From CAVYXZ01 sp965223835 (GTDB lineage: Bacteria; Chloroflexota; Anaerolineae; Aggregatilineales; Phototrophicaceae), in contig OZ245023.1 of assembly GCA_965223835.1 (NCBI GenBank), positions 124,001 through 188,000 of the forward strand: DNA of 64,000 nucleotides, in the 5' to 3' direction. A model generated the notes under the pieces. It was not told where the DNA came from. It did no database searches and saw only the letters and a list, made by a program, of their open reading frames with translations. Positions 1 to 8,401 of the stretch are shown one piece after another (position 1 is the first letter of the stretch; every line of letters begins with the position of its first letter). The position numbers and the translations under genes are program-made.

Positions 1-361
1 TCACCGGTGGTTCCAGCGGCCAGAAGTTGATGTCCTGATGAAAGGGAATTTCCTTGCCGCCGGGGTTCTTCAACCACAGATTGCTCGCCCACATCACGAG
101 ATCCGGCCCGTAAATACAGGCCATGCGCTCGATAATGGCCGGATGCGTCGCCAGGTCGTAAATCACGCGGCGGTCCATATGACGTGACCCCATGCGGGTG
201 GTTGGTTTAGGGCCATCAGTGGTCAGCACATCAGCCTCAATCTGGGCACGAATGGTCGCCATCTCGTCTTCGCTGACGGCGCGAAACGGCCCCAGGTAAC
301 CGTTCACCGTAAAAAAATCAACCTCGTCACGGGTGAGGGAATAAGTTTGTTCAAGAGTCAT
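1..361 (-). CDS. Phytanoyl-CoA dioxygenase family protein (3' end missing)
   Basis: The gene begins at the ATG at 361-359 and runs off the left edge of the window; about 120 residues are visible. The N-terminus reads as a typical PhyH start, with an FxxNGYLGPF element near residue 17. An HQD triplet (H108, D110) gives the HxD iron-binding pair of Fe(II)/2-oxoglutarate dioxygenases. The distal histidine and the 2-oxoglutarate-binding arginine lie outside the window. Family members hydroxylate small organic molecules; the substrate cannot be told. It is transcribed divergently from the MBL-fold gene at 566, and a second PhyH gene follows at 1445. Confidence 0.8.
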   Translation of the reverse strand, partial: MTLEQTYSLTRDEVDFFTVNGYLGPFRAVSEDEMATIRAQIEADVLTTDGPKPTTRMGSRHMDRRVIYDLATHPAIIERMACIYGPDLVMWASNLWLKNPGGKEIPFHQDINFWPLEPPV

Positions 362-565
362 GAGTTGTGTTCCTTAAACGCTTTATTGATGAATGCAATC
401 TAGAGCAACGCCCCGATTGTACAATTGATGCGCCAAAAGTCACAGGATTGGCAATGATCGGGCGAATGATGTACGAGACACAGCGTGACTATGGACATGC
501 TATACTGGTGCGCAACTTCCATCAAACAAAATTTGACTCATGTAAACGCACTCACAGGGGGTAGC

Positions 566-1348
566 ATGACGACAACGATTCGCTTCTTTGGCGTGGCCGG
601 TTATGAATTGATTACCAGCAACGGCCAGCACATTTTACTTGATCCCTACCTGGATGATAATCCGGGCAGCCCCATTCGCGCCAGCGAACTTGAGCAAGTT
701 GACCTCATTCTCGTCTCCCATGCGACGTTCGACCATCTGGGCGATACGGCTGCCATCGCTCAGCGGACCGGTGCGCCGGTGATTTGTGGTGGCGATGTCA
801 AAGCGCTGCTGATGAATCAGGGGCTGCCTGCCGAGCAGCTTCAAGCCTCAATCTGGGGCATTGCGCTGGAGGTCGCTGGCATCAAAGTCCAGCCCGTGGA
901 ATGTCATCACTGGTCGCCGCAGTTCCTGCCTGATGGCAGCTTTGTTTCCGGCGTTCCGCTCAGCTTCGTGGTCTATGCTGACCCCGGTGTGCGTTTTTAT
1001 CATTATGGTGACACGTCCCTGTTCAGCGACCTCAAACTCATCGGCGACCTGTACCAGCCGACCATCGGTTGTGTGGGGATTACGCAGCCCTGGGAGATTC
1101 TCGACCGGGTATCGGGTCCGGCGACGGTGTTATCGGGCGAAATGACGCCACGTGAAGGTGTGCTGGCGACGCGTTGGCTGGGGCTGGATACGGTCCTGCC
1201 CTGCCACTATATCAACCCGGACCATGACGACGTGCGCGAGTTCGTGTCACTGACCGAGGCAGCGATTGCCGACGGTGAAGCGGGGCCGCGTCAGGTCAAG
1301 GTGCTGGCACCGGGCGATGAGATTACCTGCGAACCCGTGATGTCATAA
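566..1348 (+). CDS. MBL-fold metallohydrolase (UlaG-like)
   Basis: This is a 260-residue cytoplasmic metallo-beta-lactamase fold protein. I chose the ATG at 566 because an AGGGGG ribosome site lies just upstream and the fold begins at once (TIRFFGVAGYELI); an in-frame start at 485 would add 27 unrelated residues. The metal motif is SHATFDHLGD: H52, D56 and H57 are present, but the usual second histidine of HxHxDH is threonine (T54). HYGDTSLFSD and PCHYINPD supply the later metal-site motifs. The closest group is the UlaG-like lactonase/hydrolase branch (COG2220). It sits between two PhyH dioxygenase genes. The substrate is unknown. Confidence 0.82.
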   Translation: MTTTIRFFGVAGYELITSNGQHILLDPYLDDNPGSPIRASELEQVDLILVSHATFDHLGDTAAIAQRTGAPVICGGDVKALLMNQGLPAEQLQASIWGIALEVAGIKVQPVECHHWSPQFLPDGSFVSGVPLSFVVYADPGVRFYHYGDTSLFSDLKLIGDLYQPTIGCVGITQPWEILDRVSGPATVLSGEMTPREGVLATRWLGLDTVLPCHYINPDHDDVREFVSLTEAAIADGEAGPRQVKVLAPGDEITCEPVMS

Positions 1349-1373
1349 ACCGACCTGCGTGAGGCCAATCGGA

Positions 1374-1403
1374 TTGTGAGGTTGGCGCGGATAAAGTTAT
1401 AAT
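1374..1403 (+). promoter_or_regulatory. Probable sigma70-type promoter for the PhyH gene at 1445
   Basis: A TTGTGA box at 1374-1379 is followed after 18 bases by a perfect TATAAT at 1398-1403. An RNA start would fall near 1410, about 35 bases before the ATG at 1445. The -35 box matches 4 of 6 consensus bases. Confidence 0.45.
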
Positions 1404-1444
1404 CAACAAAATGCTGCTCAACAAAAATAGACAAAGAGGACATC

Positions 1445-2410
1445 ATGTCAGTGATTACGCAAAGTCAAATGGAGCAATTTGAAACCGAGGGCTATTTAGT
1501 CGTCGAGGGGTTGCTGGACCGGGAACTTGATATTCAGCCCGTTTTGGATGAATACGCCGCCCTGCTTGATACATTAGCCAATATGTGGTACACGGCAGGC
1601 AAGCTGGCTGACCCTTACAGCGACCTGCCCTTTGGCGAACGCCTGACACGCATTATTTCTGAATCCGGCCAGATGTACTATCAGCACATGGACATCTCGC
1701 TGCCGCAAGAGGGCGTGACCGCCGCTACGCCGATGCATCTGGGACCGGCGGTGTTCGACCTGCTGCGCAGCCCTCGTCTGTTGGATGCCGTCGAGGATTT
1801 CATTGGCCCCGAAATTTACTCCAACCCGGTCCAACACGTGCGCATTAAACCACCGGAACGCGCCCTGCCCGACGATATGGCCCGCAATCCCTTGACCGTG
1901 ATTACGCCCTGGCACCAAGACCTGGGCGTGATTGACGATGAAGCTGACGAGTCCAACATCCTGACGGTGTGGTTCCCCATCACCGAAGCGACGGTCGAAC
2001 ATGGCTGCCTGGCGGTTGAACCGCGCAGTCACCGCCGCGATTTGCAACTGCATTGCCCCTGGAAAGCCGGTCTGTCGATTCCCGATCAGTTAATTGTGGG
2101 TGAAGTCCTGCCGCTGCCGATGCATCCTGGCGATGTGCTGTTTATGACCAGCAAGACCATGCATACCTCCCTGCCCAACGTGAGCGATGAAATCCGCTGG
2201 AGTTTCGACCTGCGTTACAATCCGATTGGTCAGGCCACCGGACGGCCCTGGTTCCCCGGCTTTATTGCCCGCAGCGCCGCCAACCCCGAAAGAGCCTTGA
2301 CCGAGGTGAGCCAGTGGGCGGACTTATGGCTGGACGCTCGGGCCAAAATCGTGGCCGAAGGCGACCCGGTCTTTAATCGCTGGGATCCGAATGCGGTGGG
2401 GTGTGCGTAA
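1445..2410 (+). CDS. Phytanoyl-CoA dioxygenase family protein
   Basis: This is a full-length 321-residue Fe(II)/2-oxoglutarate-dependent oxygenase of the PhyH family. TPWHQD supplies H157 and D159, and H240 (in TSKTMH) is the distal iron ligand. R251 in EIRWSFDLRY is the likely 2-oxoglutarate anchor. An AGAGGA ribosome site precedes the ATG. The second such gene is at 1-361, so this corner has two oxygenases around a hydrolase. The substrate is not predictable; known relatives act on phytanoyl-CoA, ectoine, phosphonates and secondary metabolites. A dispersed palindromic repeat follows the stop codon. Confidence 0.85.
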   Translation: MSVITQSQMEQFETEGYLVVEGLLDRELDIQPVLDEYAALLDTLANMWYTAGKLADPYSDLPFGERLTRIISESGQMYYQHMDISLPQEGVTAATPMHLGPAVFDLLRSPRLLDAVEDFIGPEIYSNPVQHVRIKPPERALPDDMARNPLTVITPWHQDLGVIDDEADESNILTVWFPITEATVEHGCLAVEPRSHRRDLQLHCPWKAGLSIPDQLIVGEVLPLPMHPGDVLFMTSKTMHTSLPNVSDEIRWSFDLRYNPIGQATGRPWFPGFIARSAANPERALTEVSQWADLWLDARAKIVAEGDPVFNRWDPNAVGCA

Positions 2411-2418
2411 TTGCTCAA

Positions 2419-2481
2419 CCTCACCCCCAACCCCTCTCCAATTTGGAGAGGGGAGCTAAGCGGAGCGCAGCGGGGTGAGGT
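2419..2481. repeat. Dispersed double-palindrome repeat, copy 1
   Basis: The outer arms are CCTCACCCCC and GGGGTGAGGT; the inner palindrome is CCCCTCTCC-AATTTGG-AGAGGGG. This copy has its own spacer rich in AGCGGAGCGCAGCGG. It lies directly after the PhyH gene and may act as a terminator or mRNA end. Seven related copies occur in the window. Confidence 0.85.
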
Positions 2482-2511
2482 CTGATATGGAATACAAGAT
2501 GAATGTGAAAA

Positions 2512-2976
2512 TCAATCAACGGGCTGCTTGATAAGCCTGTCCAGCATTTCTTCTACCAATGAATTGGTGACAAATCCGTCAGTCACCAGATCTACGGTGA
2601 TCGTTTTGGGTTCAGGTGTCTCATCATAATAGGTGACTTCAATAGTTTTTTGCTCGATTGCTGAAAAACGAATTGCATGCTGTTCCGGTCGCAGACCATG
2701 CTCCCTGGAACGAGAGAGAACGAGTGAGTCAAGTTGCAGACCAGCCCGTAATTGTCGATCATACTCAAGGACTCTGCCAATATAGATAAAACGATATATC
2801 GGAGTCAGCCAGGAACGATTAAAAAGTATTATTTGGCTGGCAAAATGCGATTCCATTGCATGCCATGACTCTTGAAAATCGGCTTCATAGTCTGCGGCCA
2901 TTTTGCAATTCCACAAGTATAAACCAGATGAAATCTGAACCTGAAAGCATGAAGCTCCTAATATCTCATTGTACAT
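2512..2976 (-). CDS. Hypothetical protein
   Basis: An open frame ends at 2512; from the ATG at 2976 it gives 154 residues. I see no recognised domain. The C-terminal half (TIEVTYYDETPEPKTITVDL) looks like a small beta-rich unit, and the N-terminal half holds a helical stretch with aromatic residues (ESWHAMESHFASQII). No good ribosome site marks the start; an in-frame ATG at 2901 (MAADYEADF) is also possible and is preceded by a weak GGA. The stretch looks AT-richer than its neighbours, which suggests recent acquisition or a weakly selected gene. Confidence 0.5.
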   Translation of the reverse strand: MYNEILGASCFQVQISSGLYLWNCKMAADYEADFQESWHAMESHFASQIILFNRSWLTPIYRFIYIGRVLEYDRQLRAGLQLDSLVLSRSREHGLRPEQHAIRFSAIEQKTIEVTYYDETPEPKTITVDLVTDGFVTNSLVEEMLDRLIKQPVD

Positions 2977-3221
2977 GATGTTATTTGAGTGGAGGTTTAT
3001 AGAAAGCAAGCAAGCGCTATGCAGAAGGTCATCCGGGCGTTGCGAACTGAAGGCGGCAAACCGCCCCCACCGGAACCCAAACTGTAGATCAAGTCAGGCC
3101 AATTCTGAAAATTCGCAAAAAGCGGTATACTCAGGCCGCAGCTTTTCTTTTGTCCGGGGGAGCATCGCTGATGTTCCGTTCGAACTAGAGCAATACATTT
3201 ATTGATTGAAGGAGATTAATT

Positions 3222-4412
3222 ATGGCAAGCAATCGCGGGGTGGCATATATCAGGCCGGGCGAGGTCGAGGTGCAAAACATCGCTTTTCCTGAGCTGGCGC
3301 TGGGGTCGCGCAAATGCGAACATGGGGTCATCCTCAAAATTATTTCCACCAACATCTGCGGCAGCGATCAACACATGGTTCGGGGTCGTACCACCGCGCC
3401 GGAAGGTCTGGTGCTGGGGCATGAGATCACCGGCGAAGTAATCGAGGCCGGGCGTGATGTTGAATTTATCAGCGTCGGCGACATCGTGTCAGTGCCGTTC
3501 AATATCGCCTGTGGTCGCTGCCGCAACTGTAAGGAACAGGCCACTGGCGTGTGCCTCAACGTGAATCCGGCGCGTCCGGGCGCTGCTTATGGTTACGTCG
3601 ATATGGGTGGCTGGATTGGTGGGCAGGCCGAATATGTCATGGTGCCCTATGCCGATTTCAATCTGCTCAAATTCCCGGATTCTGCTCAGGCGCTGGCGAA
3701 AATCCGTGACCTGACGTTGCTATCCGACATTTTCCCAACCGGCTATCACGGCGCAGTGACGGCGGGTGTCGGGCCGGGTTCGATCGTCTATGTGGCCGGT
3801 GCCGGTCCAGTCGGATTGGCGTGCGCCGCTTCGTGCCATTTGCTGGGCGCGGCGGTCGTGATCGTCGGCGACATGATCCCGGAACGCTTGGCGCAGGCCC
3901 GCAGCTTTGGTTGCGAGACGGTTGACCTGCGGCTGGATGCAACGCTGGCGGAGCAGATTGAGCAGATTGTCGGCGTTCCCGAAGTAGACGCGGCGGTTGA
4001 TTGTGTCGGCTTTGAGGCGCGGGGACATGGGTCTGATGCTGATGTCGAGCGCCCGGCAACCGTGCTAAATTCGATTATGGAAGTGACGCGGGCCGGTGGC
4101 GCGCTGGGTATCCCCGGCCTGTACGTAACCGGCGATCCCGGCGGCATTGATGACAACGCCAAAATCGGGATGCTCGGTATTCGCATCGGCCTCGGTTGGG
4201 CCAAGTCGCATCACTTTACAACTGGGCAATGCCCGGTGATGAAGTACAATCGCCAGCTGATGAATGCCATCCTGTACGATAAAATCCAGATCGCCCAGGC
4301 GACCAACGTCACGGTCATTTCGCTGGACGCTGCGCCGCAGGGGTATGCTGATTTTGATCAGGGTGCGGCCCGCAAATACGTCATTGACCCGCATGGGATG
4401 ATCCCGGCGTAG
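3222..4412 (+). CDS. fdhA: Glutathione-independent formaldehyde dehydrogenase-like zinc alcohol dehydrogenase
   Basis: This 396-residue zinc-dependent dehydrogenase has the length and layout of Pseudomonas FdhA (about 398 residues), an NAD-linked enzyme acting on formaldehyde and simple aldehydes without glutathione. Visible motifs are NICGSDQHM and GHEITGEV (catalytic zinc), CGRCRNCKEQATGVC (structural zinc) and GAGPVGLACA (nucleotide-binding loop). MASNRGVAY and the loop GYVDMGGWIGGQAEYVMVPY are typical of the FdhA subfamily. A GAAGGAG ribosome site precedes the ATG. It is a single-gene unit closed by a hairpin at 4432. The exact substrate (formaldehyde or another aldehyde) is not fixed by sequence. 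Confidence 0.85.
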   Translation: MASNRGVAYIRPGEVEVQNIAFPELALGSRKCEHGVILKIISTNICGSDQHMVRGRTTAPEGLVLGHEITGEVIEAGRDVEFISVGDIVSVPFNIACGRCRNCKEQATGVCLNVNPARPGAAYGYVDMGGWIGGQAEYVMVPYADFNLLKFPDSAQALAKIRDLTLLSDIFPTGYHGAVTAGVGPGSIVYVAGAGPVGLACAASCHLLGAAVVIVGDMIPERLAQARSFGCETVDLRLDATLAEQIEQIVGVPEVDAAVDCVGFEARGHGSDADVERPATVLNSIMEVTRAGGALGIPGLYVTGDPGGIDDNAKIGMLGIRIGLGWAKSHHFTTGQCPVMKYNRQLMNAILYDKIQIAQATNVTVISLDAAPQGYADFDQGAARKYVIDPHGMIPA

Positions 4413-4431
4413 CGCTAACCTTATCTTTAAT

Positions 4432-4456
4432 CCCTCTCGATAATCGAGGGGGATCT
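4432..4456 (+). terminator. Rho-independent terminator after fdhA
   Basis: A nine-pair stem (CCCTCTCGA with TCGAGGGGG, one G-T wobble) around a TAA loop occupies 4432-4452. A T-rich run (CTTGTTATTATTT) follows. It sits 20 bases after the fdhA stop and between convergent genes. Confidence 0.7.
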
Positions 4457-4526
4457 TGTTATTATTTGGTCGTATTGAAAAAAATACGTGACCAACCTGT
4501 ATACATTGCTTCAGGCAAAGCGCAAC

Positions 4527-5021
4527 CTACGAGGCGTGAGAACGCTTCCATGCAAGAATCGCCTGATTGTTTCCACCACCGGCAAGTTCAAGCGGAAGCT
4601 TCTCCCGTGTAAAATAACGAAAAGCCTGTGCCTCATCTGAAGTTGTATGCTGGCCGCCGATGATATTGCATTTGAATACCAGCAGAATACCATTTCCTCG
4701 TGGATCATCATGATAGAAATAGAGATCAACCAGTTGCTGGACTTCAACTTGTAGTCCAATTTCCTCGGCCACTTCCCGTACTACAGTTTGATAGGGACTT
4801 TCATCAGCTTCTGAATAGCCAGCAGGCAAATTCCAATGTCCGGCAAATGGCGGGCCTGTTCGTTGCAGTAAGAGCAGCCTTCCATCTTGTTCGATAATCG
4901 CCCCGGCCCCCACTTTTAAGTGTTGATAATGAATCCGCTGGCACTGCGGGCAAAAATCGCGTGGGCGATTTTCATGCATATGGATTTCGAGTTGAGAGCC
5001 ACAATCGGGGCAGAAGTTCAT
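4527..5021 (-). CDS. Nudix hydrolase with N-terminal zinc ribbon
   Basis: This 164-residue protein begins with a zinc ribbon (C4, C7, C24, C27; CPDC and CPQC) followed by a Nudix domain. The Nudix box runs from G68 to L90, with the signature REVAEEIGL at 82-90 after a correctly spaced glutamate. The layout resembles NudC-like or ADP-ribose/NADH pyrophosphatase-type proteins of the COG1051 group, which cleave nucleoside diphosphates linked to another moiety. It lies 76 bases downstream of the sulfatase on the same strand and may be read from that transcript. Substrate specificity is not predictable. Confidence 0.85.
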   Translation of the reverse strand: MNFCPDCGSQLEIHMHENRPRDFCPQCQRIHYQHLKVGAGAIIEQDGRLLLLQRTGPPFAGHWNLPAGYSEADESPYQTVVREVAEEIGLQVEVQQLVDLYFYHDDPRGNGILLVFKCNIIGGQHTTSDEAQAFRYFTREKLPLELAGGGNNQAILAWKRSHAS

Positions 5022-5097
5022 TTTTTCAACCTTGTTTGTTCACCTTCCTCGGCGCTGGTTCGAAATTGTGAGAAGGCTTCTACTCGTTGTTTATGCG

Positions 5098-6534
5098 CTA
5101 GCCGTCATAACCCTGCCCAAAGCGCAGCGGTCCGCGCCACGCATACGGATTTCGAGCACGCAGACTGGCCGCGTCAATGGGTGTGTCGTCCTGGAGCAAC
5201 TGCCCATTTTCCACCATTGGCCGGTCGCGCTCGCTCAGGTAATTGATAAGGTGCTGTTGCAGACGGTTGCGTGCCGCGCTGTGATCGGCGCTATCCGCCA
5301 GATTGTGTTTATCGTCCGGGTCATTGGCGAGATCGAACAATAACTCAACGCCGCCGTTCATGTAGTAGATATATTTAAACTGACTATCAGTCGCAAACAC
5401 GCTATCACGTGTCTCCCCACAGATGATTCGCTCCCCGAATGACGATTGCTCAAGCACGGGGCGCAACGACGTGCCATCGACGCCTGAATTGGGTGATAAT
5501 CCCGCAACATCCAGCAGCGTGGGGCAGATGTCAGCCGTCAGCACCGGTGTATCATCCGTTGCTGCCGTCTGGAAGCGTTCAGGATAGCGAATAATCAGCG
5601 GCACCCGTCCCCCGGATTGCAGGAACGTGTACTTGGCGAACAAGCCATGATCGCCCAGATGCTCACCATGATCGGCGGTCAGCACAATCACCGTATCGTC
5701 GTAGAGGCCCTTCATCTTGAGTTCACCCAGGAAGCGTCCCAGTTGATAGTCGATGTGCGAGATCAAGCCATAGTAGCGGCGGCGCGCCTCCCGAATCACT
5801 TCCGGCTTCAGGCGATCCCACTTCTTTTCGAGACGCCAGGTTTGTAATATTGGTGGCGGGTCGGTGGACCAATCGCCCAACACCGGGTCAGGAATCGTGA
5901 AATTATCGTACATGCGGTCATACGGTTGCGGTGGGTCGAACGGGCTGTGGGGCGCTTCGAAGATCATCCACAAAAAGAAGGGGTTATCCGGGTCGCGCTG
6001 GCCCAAAAAGCGAATACTCTCCTCGACAATCCAGTGATTGTGGGTAAACGGCTCCGGTGTTGGATAAACCGCCGGGAACACCTCATTGCCCCCCAGCCCA
6101 TGCCCCCGGTACATCCCGCCATAGCCATTGTCTTCGAGGAAATTCACATAATCGTTGGGGTGCAGCGTGATGTGTTCAAAGCCATGCCGAGCGCGTTCTG
6201 GCTGGAAGTGCATCTTGCCGACGGCTTTCGTCTGATAACCCGCTTCATGTGTCAGACGACGCGGCAAGCTGAGGTCGGGGTCAATCGGTGTCCGGGTGCC
6301 GGGCGCGAAATTGTACGGCATGCCAAACTGCGAGGCGGTCATACCGGTCAGCATGGTGGCGCGCTGCGGCATACAGATCGGGCAGTCAGCATAGGCCTGC
6401 CGAAACAGCGTTCCTTCATCTGCGAGTTGGTCGAAGTGCGGCGTCATGATCGGATGCTGATTTTGATACCAGCTCAGGCAGTCGGCCCGCCATTGATCGA
6501 GGACGATGAAGACGATATTTGGTTCATCGGTCAT
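5098..6534 (-). CDS. Type I sulfatase
   Basis: This 478-residue protein belongs to the formylglycine-dependent sulfatase family (alkaline phosphatase superfamily). The activation motif CxPxR is C54-M-P-Q-R58, followed by ATMLTG; C54 would be converted to formylglycine. NIVFIVLDQWRADC (metal-binding D13), TADHGEHLGDHGLF and the C-terminal FKYIYYMNGG segment fit the family. There is no signal peptide, so it probably acts in the cytoplasm on imported sulfated sugars or sulfate esters. A GGAG ribosome site lies 7 bases before the ATG. The start overlaps the stop of the CRTAC1 gene by 4 bases (ATGA), so the two are translationally coupled. No sulfatase-maturing enzyme is in the window. Confidence 0.9.
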   Translation of the reverse strand: MTDEPNIVFIVLDQWRADCLSWYQNQHPIMTPHFDQLADEGTLFRQAYADCPICMPQRATMLTGMTASQFGMPYNFAPGTRTPIDPDLSLPRRLTHEAGYQTKAVGKMHFQPERARHGFEHITLHPNDYVNFLEDNGYGGMYRGHGLGGNEVFPAVYPTPEPFTHNHWIVEESIRFLGQRDPDNPFFLWMIFEAPHSPFDPPQPYDRMYDNFTIPDPVLGDWSTDPPPILQTWRLEKKWDRLKPEVIREARRRYYGLISHIDYQLGRFLGELKMKGLYDDTVIVLTADHGEHLGDHGLFAKYTFLQSGGRVPLIIRYPERFQTAATDDTPVLTADICPTLLDVAGLSPNSGVDGTSLRPVLEQSSFGERIICGETRDSVFATDSQFKYIYYMNGGVELLFDLANDPDDKHNLADSADHSAARNRLQQHLINYLSERDRPMVENGQLLQDDTPIDAASLRARNPYAWRGPLRFGQGYDG

Positions 6535-8108
6535 GGGGTTTCTCCGTAGGTGAGCGTTACATAACTGTTGGTGGGTAGCTCGGCATTGGTTGTTGTATCA
6601 CCGTTCGGCCAATGAACTGTTACCATCGCAACCTGACTATCGGCGAGGCCGAAGTGCAACGTCAGATCATTACCGGAGCCGAGGCCAGAGCCGTTAATAA
6701 TGGACTGCGTTTGCGTCAACCCATCGGTCCGAGTGAGAGTGACGCGGGCACCGACGGCATCGCGATTAACTGGTCCGTCGCCCACCAATTGCAGAGCAAT
6801 CCAGTTGCTGCCGCCACCCCGGTTGCGCAACAGCTTGAACCCCGCATCCCATTCGGTGATAACGAAGTCCAGCCAGCCATCACGGTCATAGTCAGCATAG
6901 GCCATCCCCAGTGTGGGTTGTTCTGCCAGTGGCATCAATCCGCTGACATCGGCAAAGGTGCCATCCTGATTGTTGCGAAACAGCGTGTCAGCATAGGGAC
7001 CGAGCATCGACATCTCCAGCGCGGGAAATGTTTGCTCGAACCCGGTGGCCGCCACATACAGATCGAGCCAGCCATCGTTATCGAAATCCAGAAAGCTGGT
7101 GCCCCAGCCAACGGCGTGATCGGGCGTTTTGTTGATCGCCACCCCGGTCGCATCTGAGACATAATCAAACGTGCCATCGCCCTGATTTTGCAGCAGGTAC
7201 ATCGAGTAGGTCATTTCGGTGAAGTAAAAGTCCGGGTCAGCGTCGTTGTCATAATCACCGACGGCCAGCCCCATGCCATACAGCACATAATCGGTGCGCG
7301 ATTCAACCGAGACATCGGTCCAACACCAGTGACCGCAGCCGGGGCCATCATTGCGCCACAACACATTGCCGATCTTGTTTTGCAGTTCGTCGTTGACCAC
7401 GTAAATATCGACATCGCCATCTAGATCGTAGTCGACGAAACTGGCGGAGAATCCAGCGCCCAGCAGTTTCTCGTAGACCAAGGTTGAAGATTGGTCGGTG
7501 AAGGTGCCATCGCCGTTGTTGTGGTAGAGGCGGTCCTGTTGCCGCGCAAAATCTACCGGGTCACATTCCGGGAAGCAGGACCAGTTCACGACGTACAAAT
7601 CCAACCAACCATCGCCGTCATAATCGCCCCAGGTAGCGGTTGTCCCGGCCAACGCGTCACCGACTCCGGCCTGCTCGGTAACGTCCACAAAAGCCGCTCC
7701 CTGTTCGTTTTTGAAGAGTCGATTTGCACCCTTATTCAACACATATAGATCGCGCCAGCCATCGTTGTCATAATCCGCCCAGACCGCACCACCACTAAGC
7801 GTATCGGGCAGACTGACTGCTGGTGCTAGCGGCGAGACAGCGAAGGCGCCGTCTTGCTGGTTGACATACAACACATTGGGATCGTAGTTGCCGGTCACAT
7901 AAAGATCAGTCCAGCCATCATTGTTGTAATCGGCCCAGGCCTGCCCCACCGCCAGATAGCCGATCTCACGATTGTCCGGGTCCCAGATGGCGCGGTGCGT
8001 GGCGCGAATGCCCGCTGCTGCGGTGACATCTTCAAATTGTGGGCGGGAATGCGCTCCTGATGTGAACGACAGGCATAATGCGCCAACCAATAAGTAGATG
8101 ATTTTCAT
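6531..8108 (-). CDS. CRTAC1 family secreted protein (VCBS/FG-GAP repeats plus ASPIC/UnbV)
   Basis: The ATG at 8108 gives 525 residues that begin with a signal peptide (MKIIYLLVGALCLSFTSGAHS). At least seven FG-GAP/VCBS repeats follow, each with a DxDxDG-type calcium loop (DYNNDGWTDLY, DYDGDGWLDLY, DFDNDGWLDLY and others), forming a predicted beta-propeller. The last ~100 residues match the ASPIC/UnbV domain (GSNWIALQLVGDG, GARVTLTRTDG, HWPNGDTT). Such proteins are extracellular, possibly carbohydrate or surface binding; the biochemical role is unknown. The 4-base overlap with the sulfatase gene downstream suggests a shared task in sulfated substrate use. Confidence 0.88.
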   Translation of the reverse strand: MKIIYLLVGALCLSFTSGAHSRPQFEDVTAAAGIRATHRAIWDPDNREIGYLAVGQAWADYNNDGWTDLYVTGNYDPNVLYVNQQDGAFAVSPLAPAVSLPDTLSGGAVWADYDNDGWRDLYVLNKGANRLFKNEQGAAFVDVTEQAGVGDALAGTTATWGDYDGDGWLDLYVVNWSCFPECDPVDFARQQDRLYHNNGDGTFTDQSSTLVYEKLLGAGFSASFVDYDLDGDVDIYVVNDELQNKIGNVLWRNDGPGCGHWCWTDVSVESRTDYVLYGMGLAVGDYDNDADPDFYFTEMTYSMYLLQNQGDGTFDYVSDATGVAINKTPDHAVGWGTSFLDFDNDGWLDLYVAATGFEQTFPALEMSMLGPYADTLFRNNQDGTFADVSGLMPLAEQPTLGMAYADYDRDGWLDFVITEWDAGFKLLRNRGGGSNWIALQLVGDGPVNRDAVGARVTLTRTDGLTQTQSIINGSGLGSGNDLTLHFGLADSQVAMVTVHWPNGDTTTNAELPTNSYVTLTYGETP

Positions 8109-8274
8109 GTTTGACCAAAGCGTTTGAAGGTCACTCGCTGTGCAAAGTTTTGGTCCCATTCACTGGTATTGGACCGCAGCCTACCTGCTAAATTATCCTT
8201 GTCTAACAAAGATCTTTAGCCTTTGCAACTGATTTTGTAAAGGTTAAGCATTTAATGGAGTGACTGTTCGCTAG

Positions 8275-8340
8275 ACCTCACCCCGCCAGCCTGGCAGCTG
8301 ACTCCCCTCTCCAACTTGGAGAGGGGTTGGGGGTGAGGTG
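8275..8340. repeat. Dispersed double-palindrome repeat, copy 2
   Basis: ACCTCACCCC and GGGGTGAGGT arms enclose a CCAGCCTGGCAGCTGACT spacer and the CCCCTCTCC/GGAGAGGGG inner stem. It shares its spacer type with copy 7 at 37864. It lies between the CUT1 permease gene and the CRTAC1 gene. Confidence 0.88.
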
Positions 8341-8401
8341 CTCAACAAATGCCCCAGAGTAATATCTGAAAGCGTATAAAACTATAGTCTTACACATGAT
8401 T

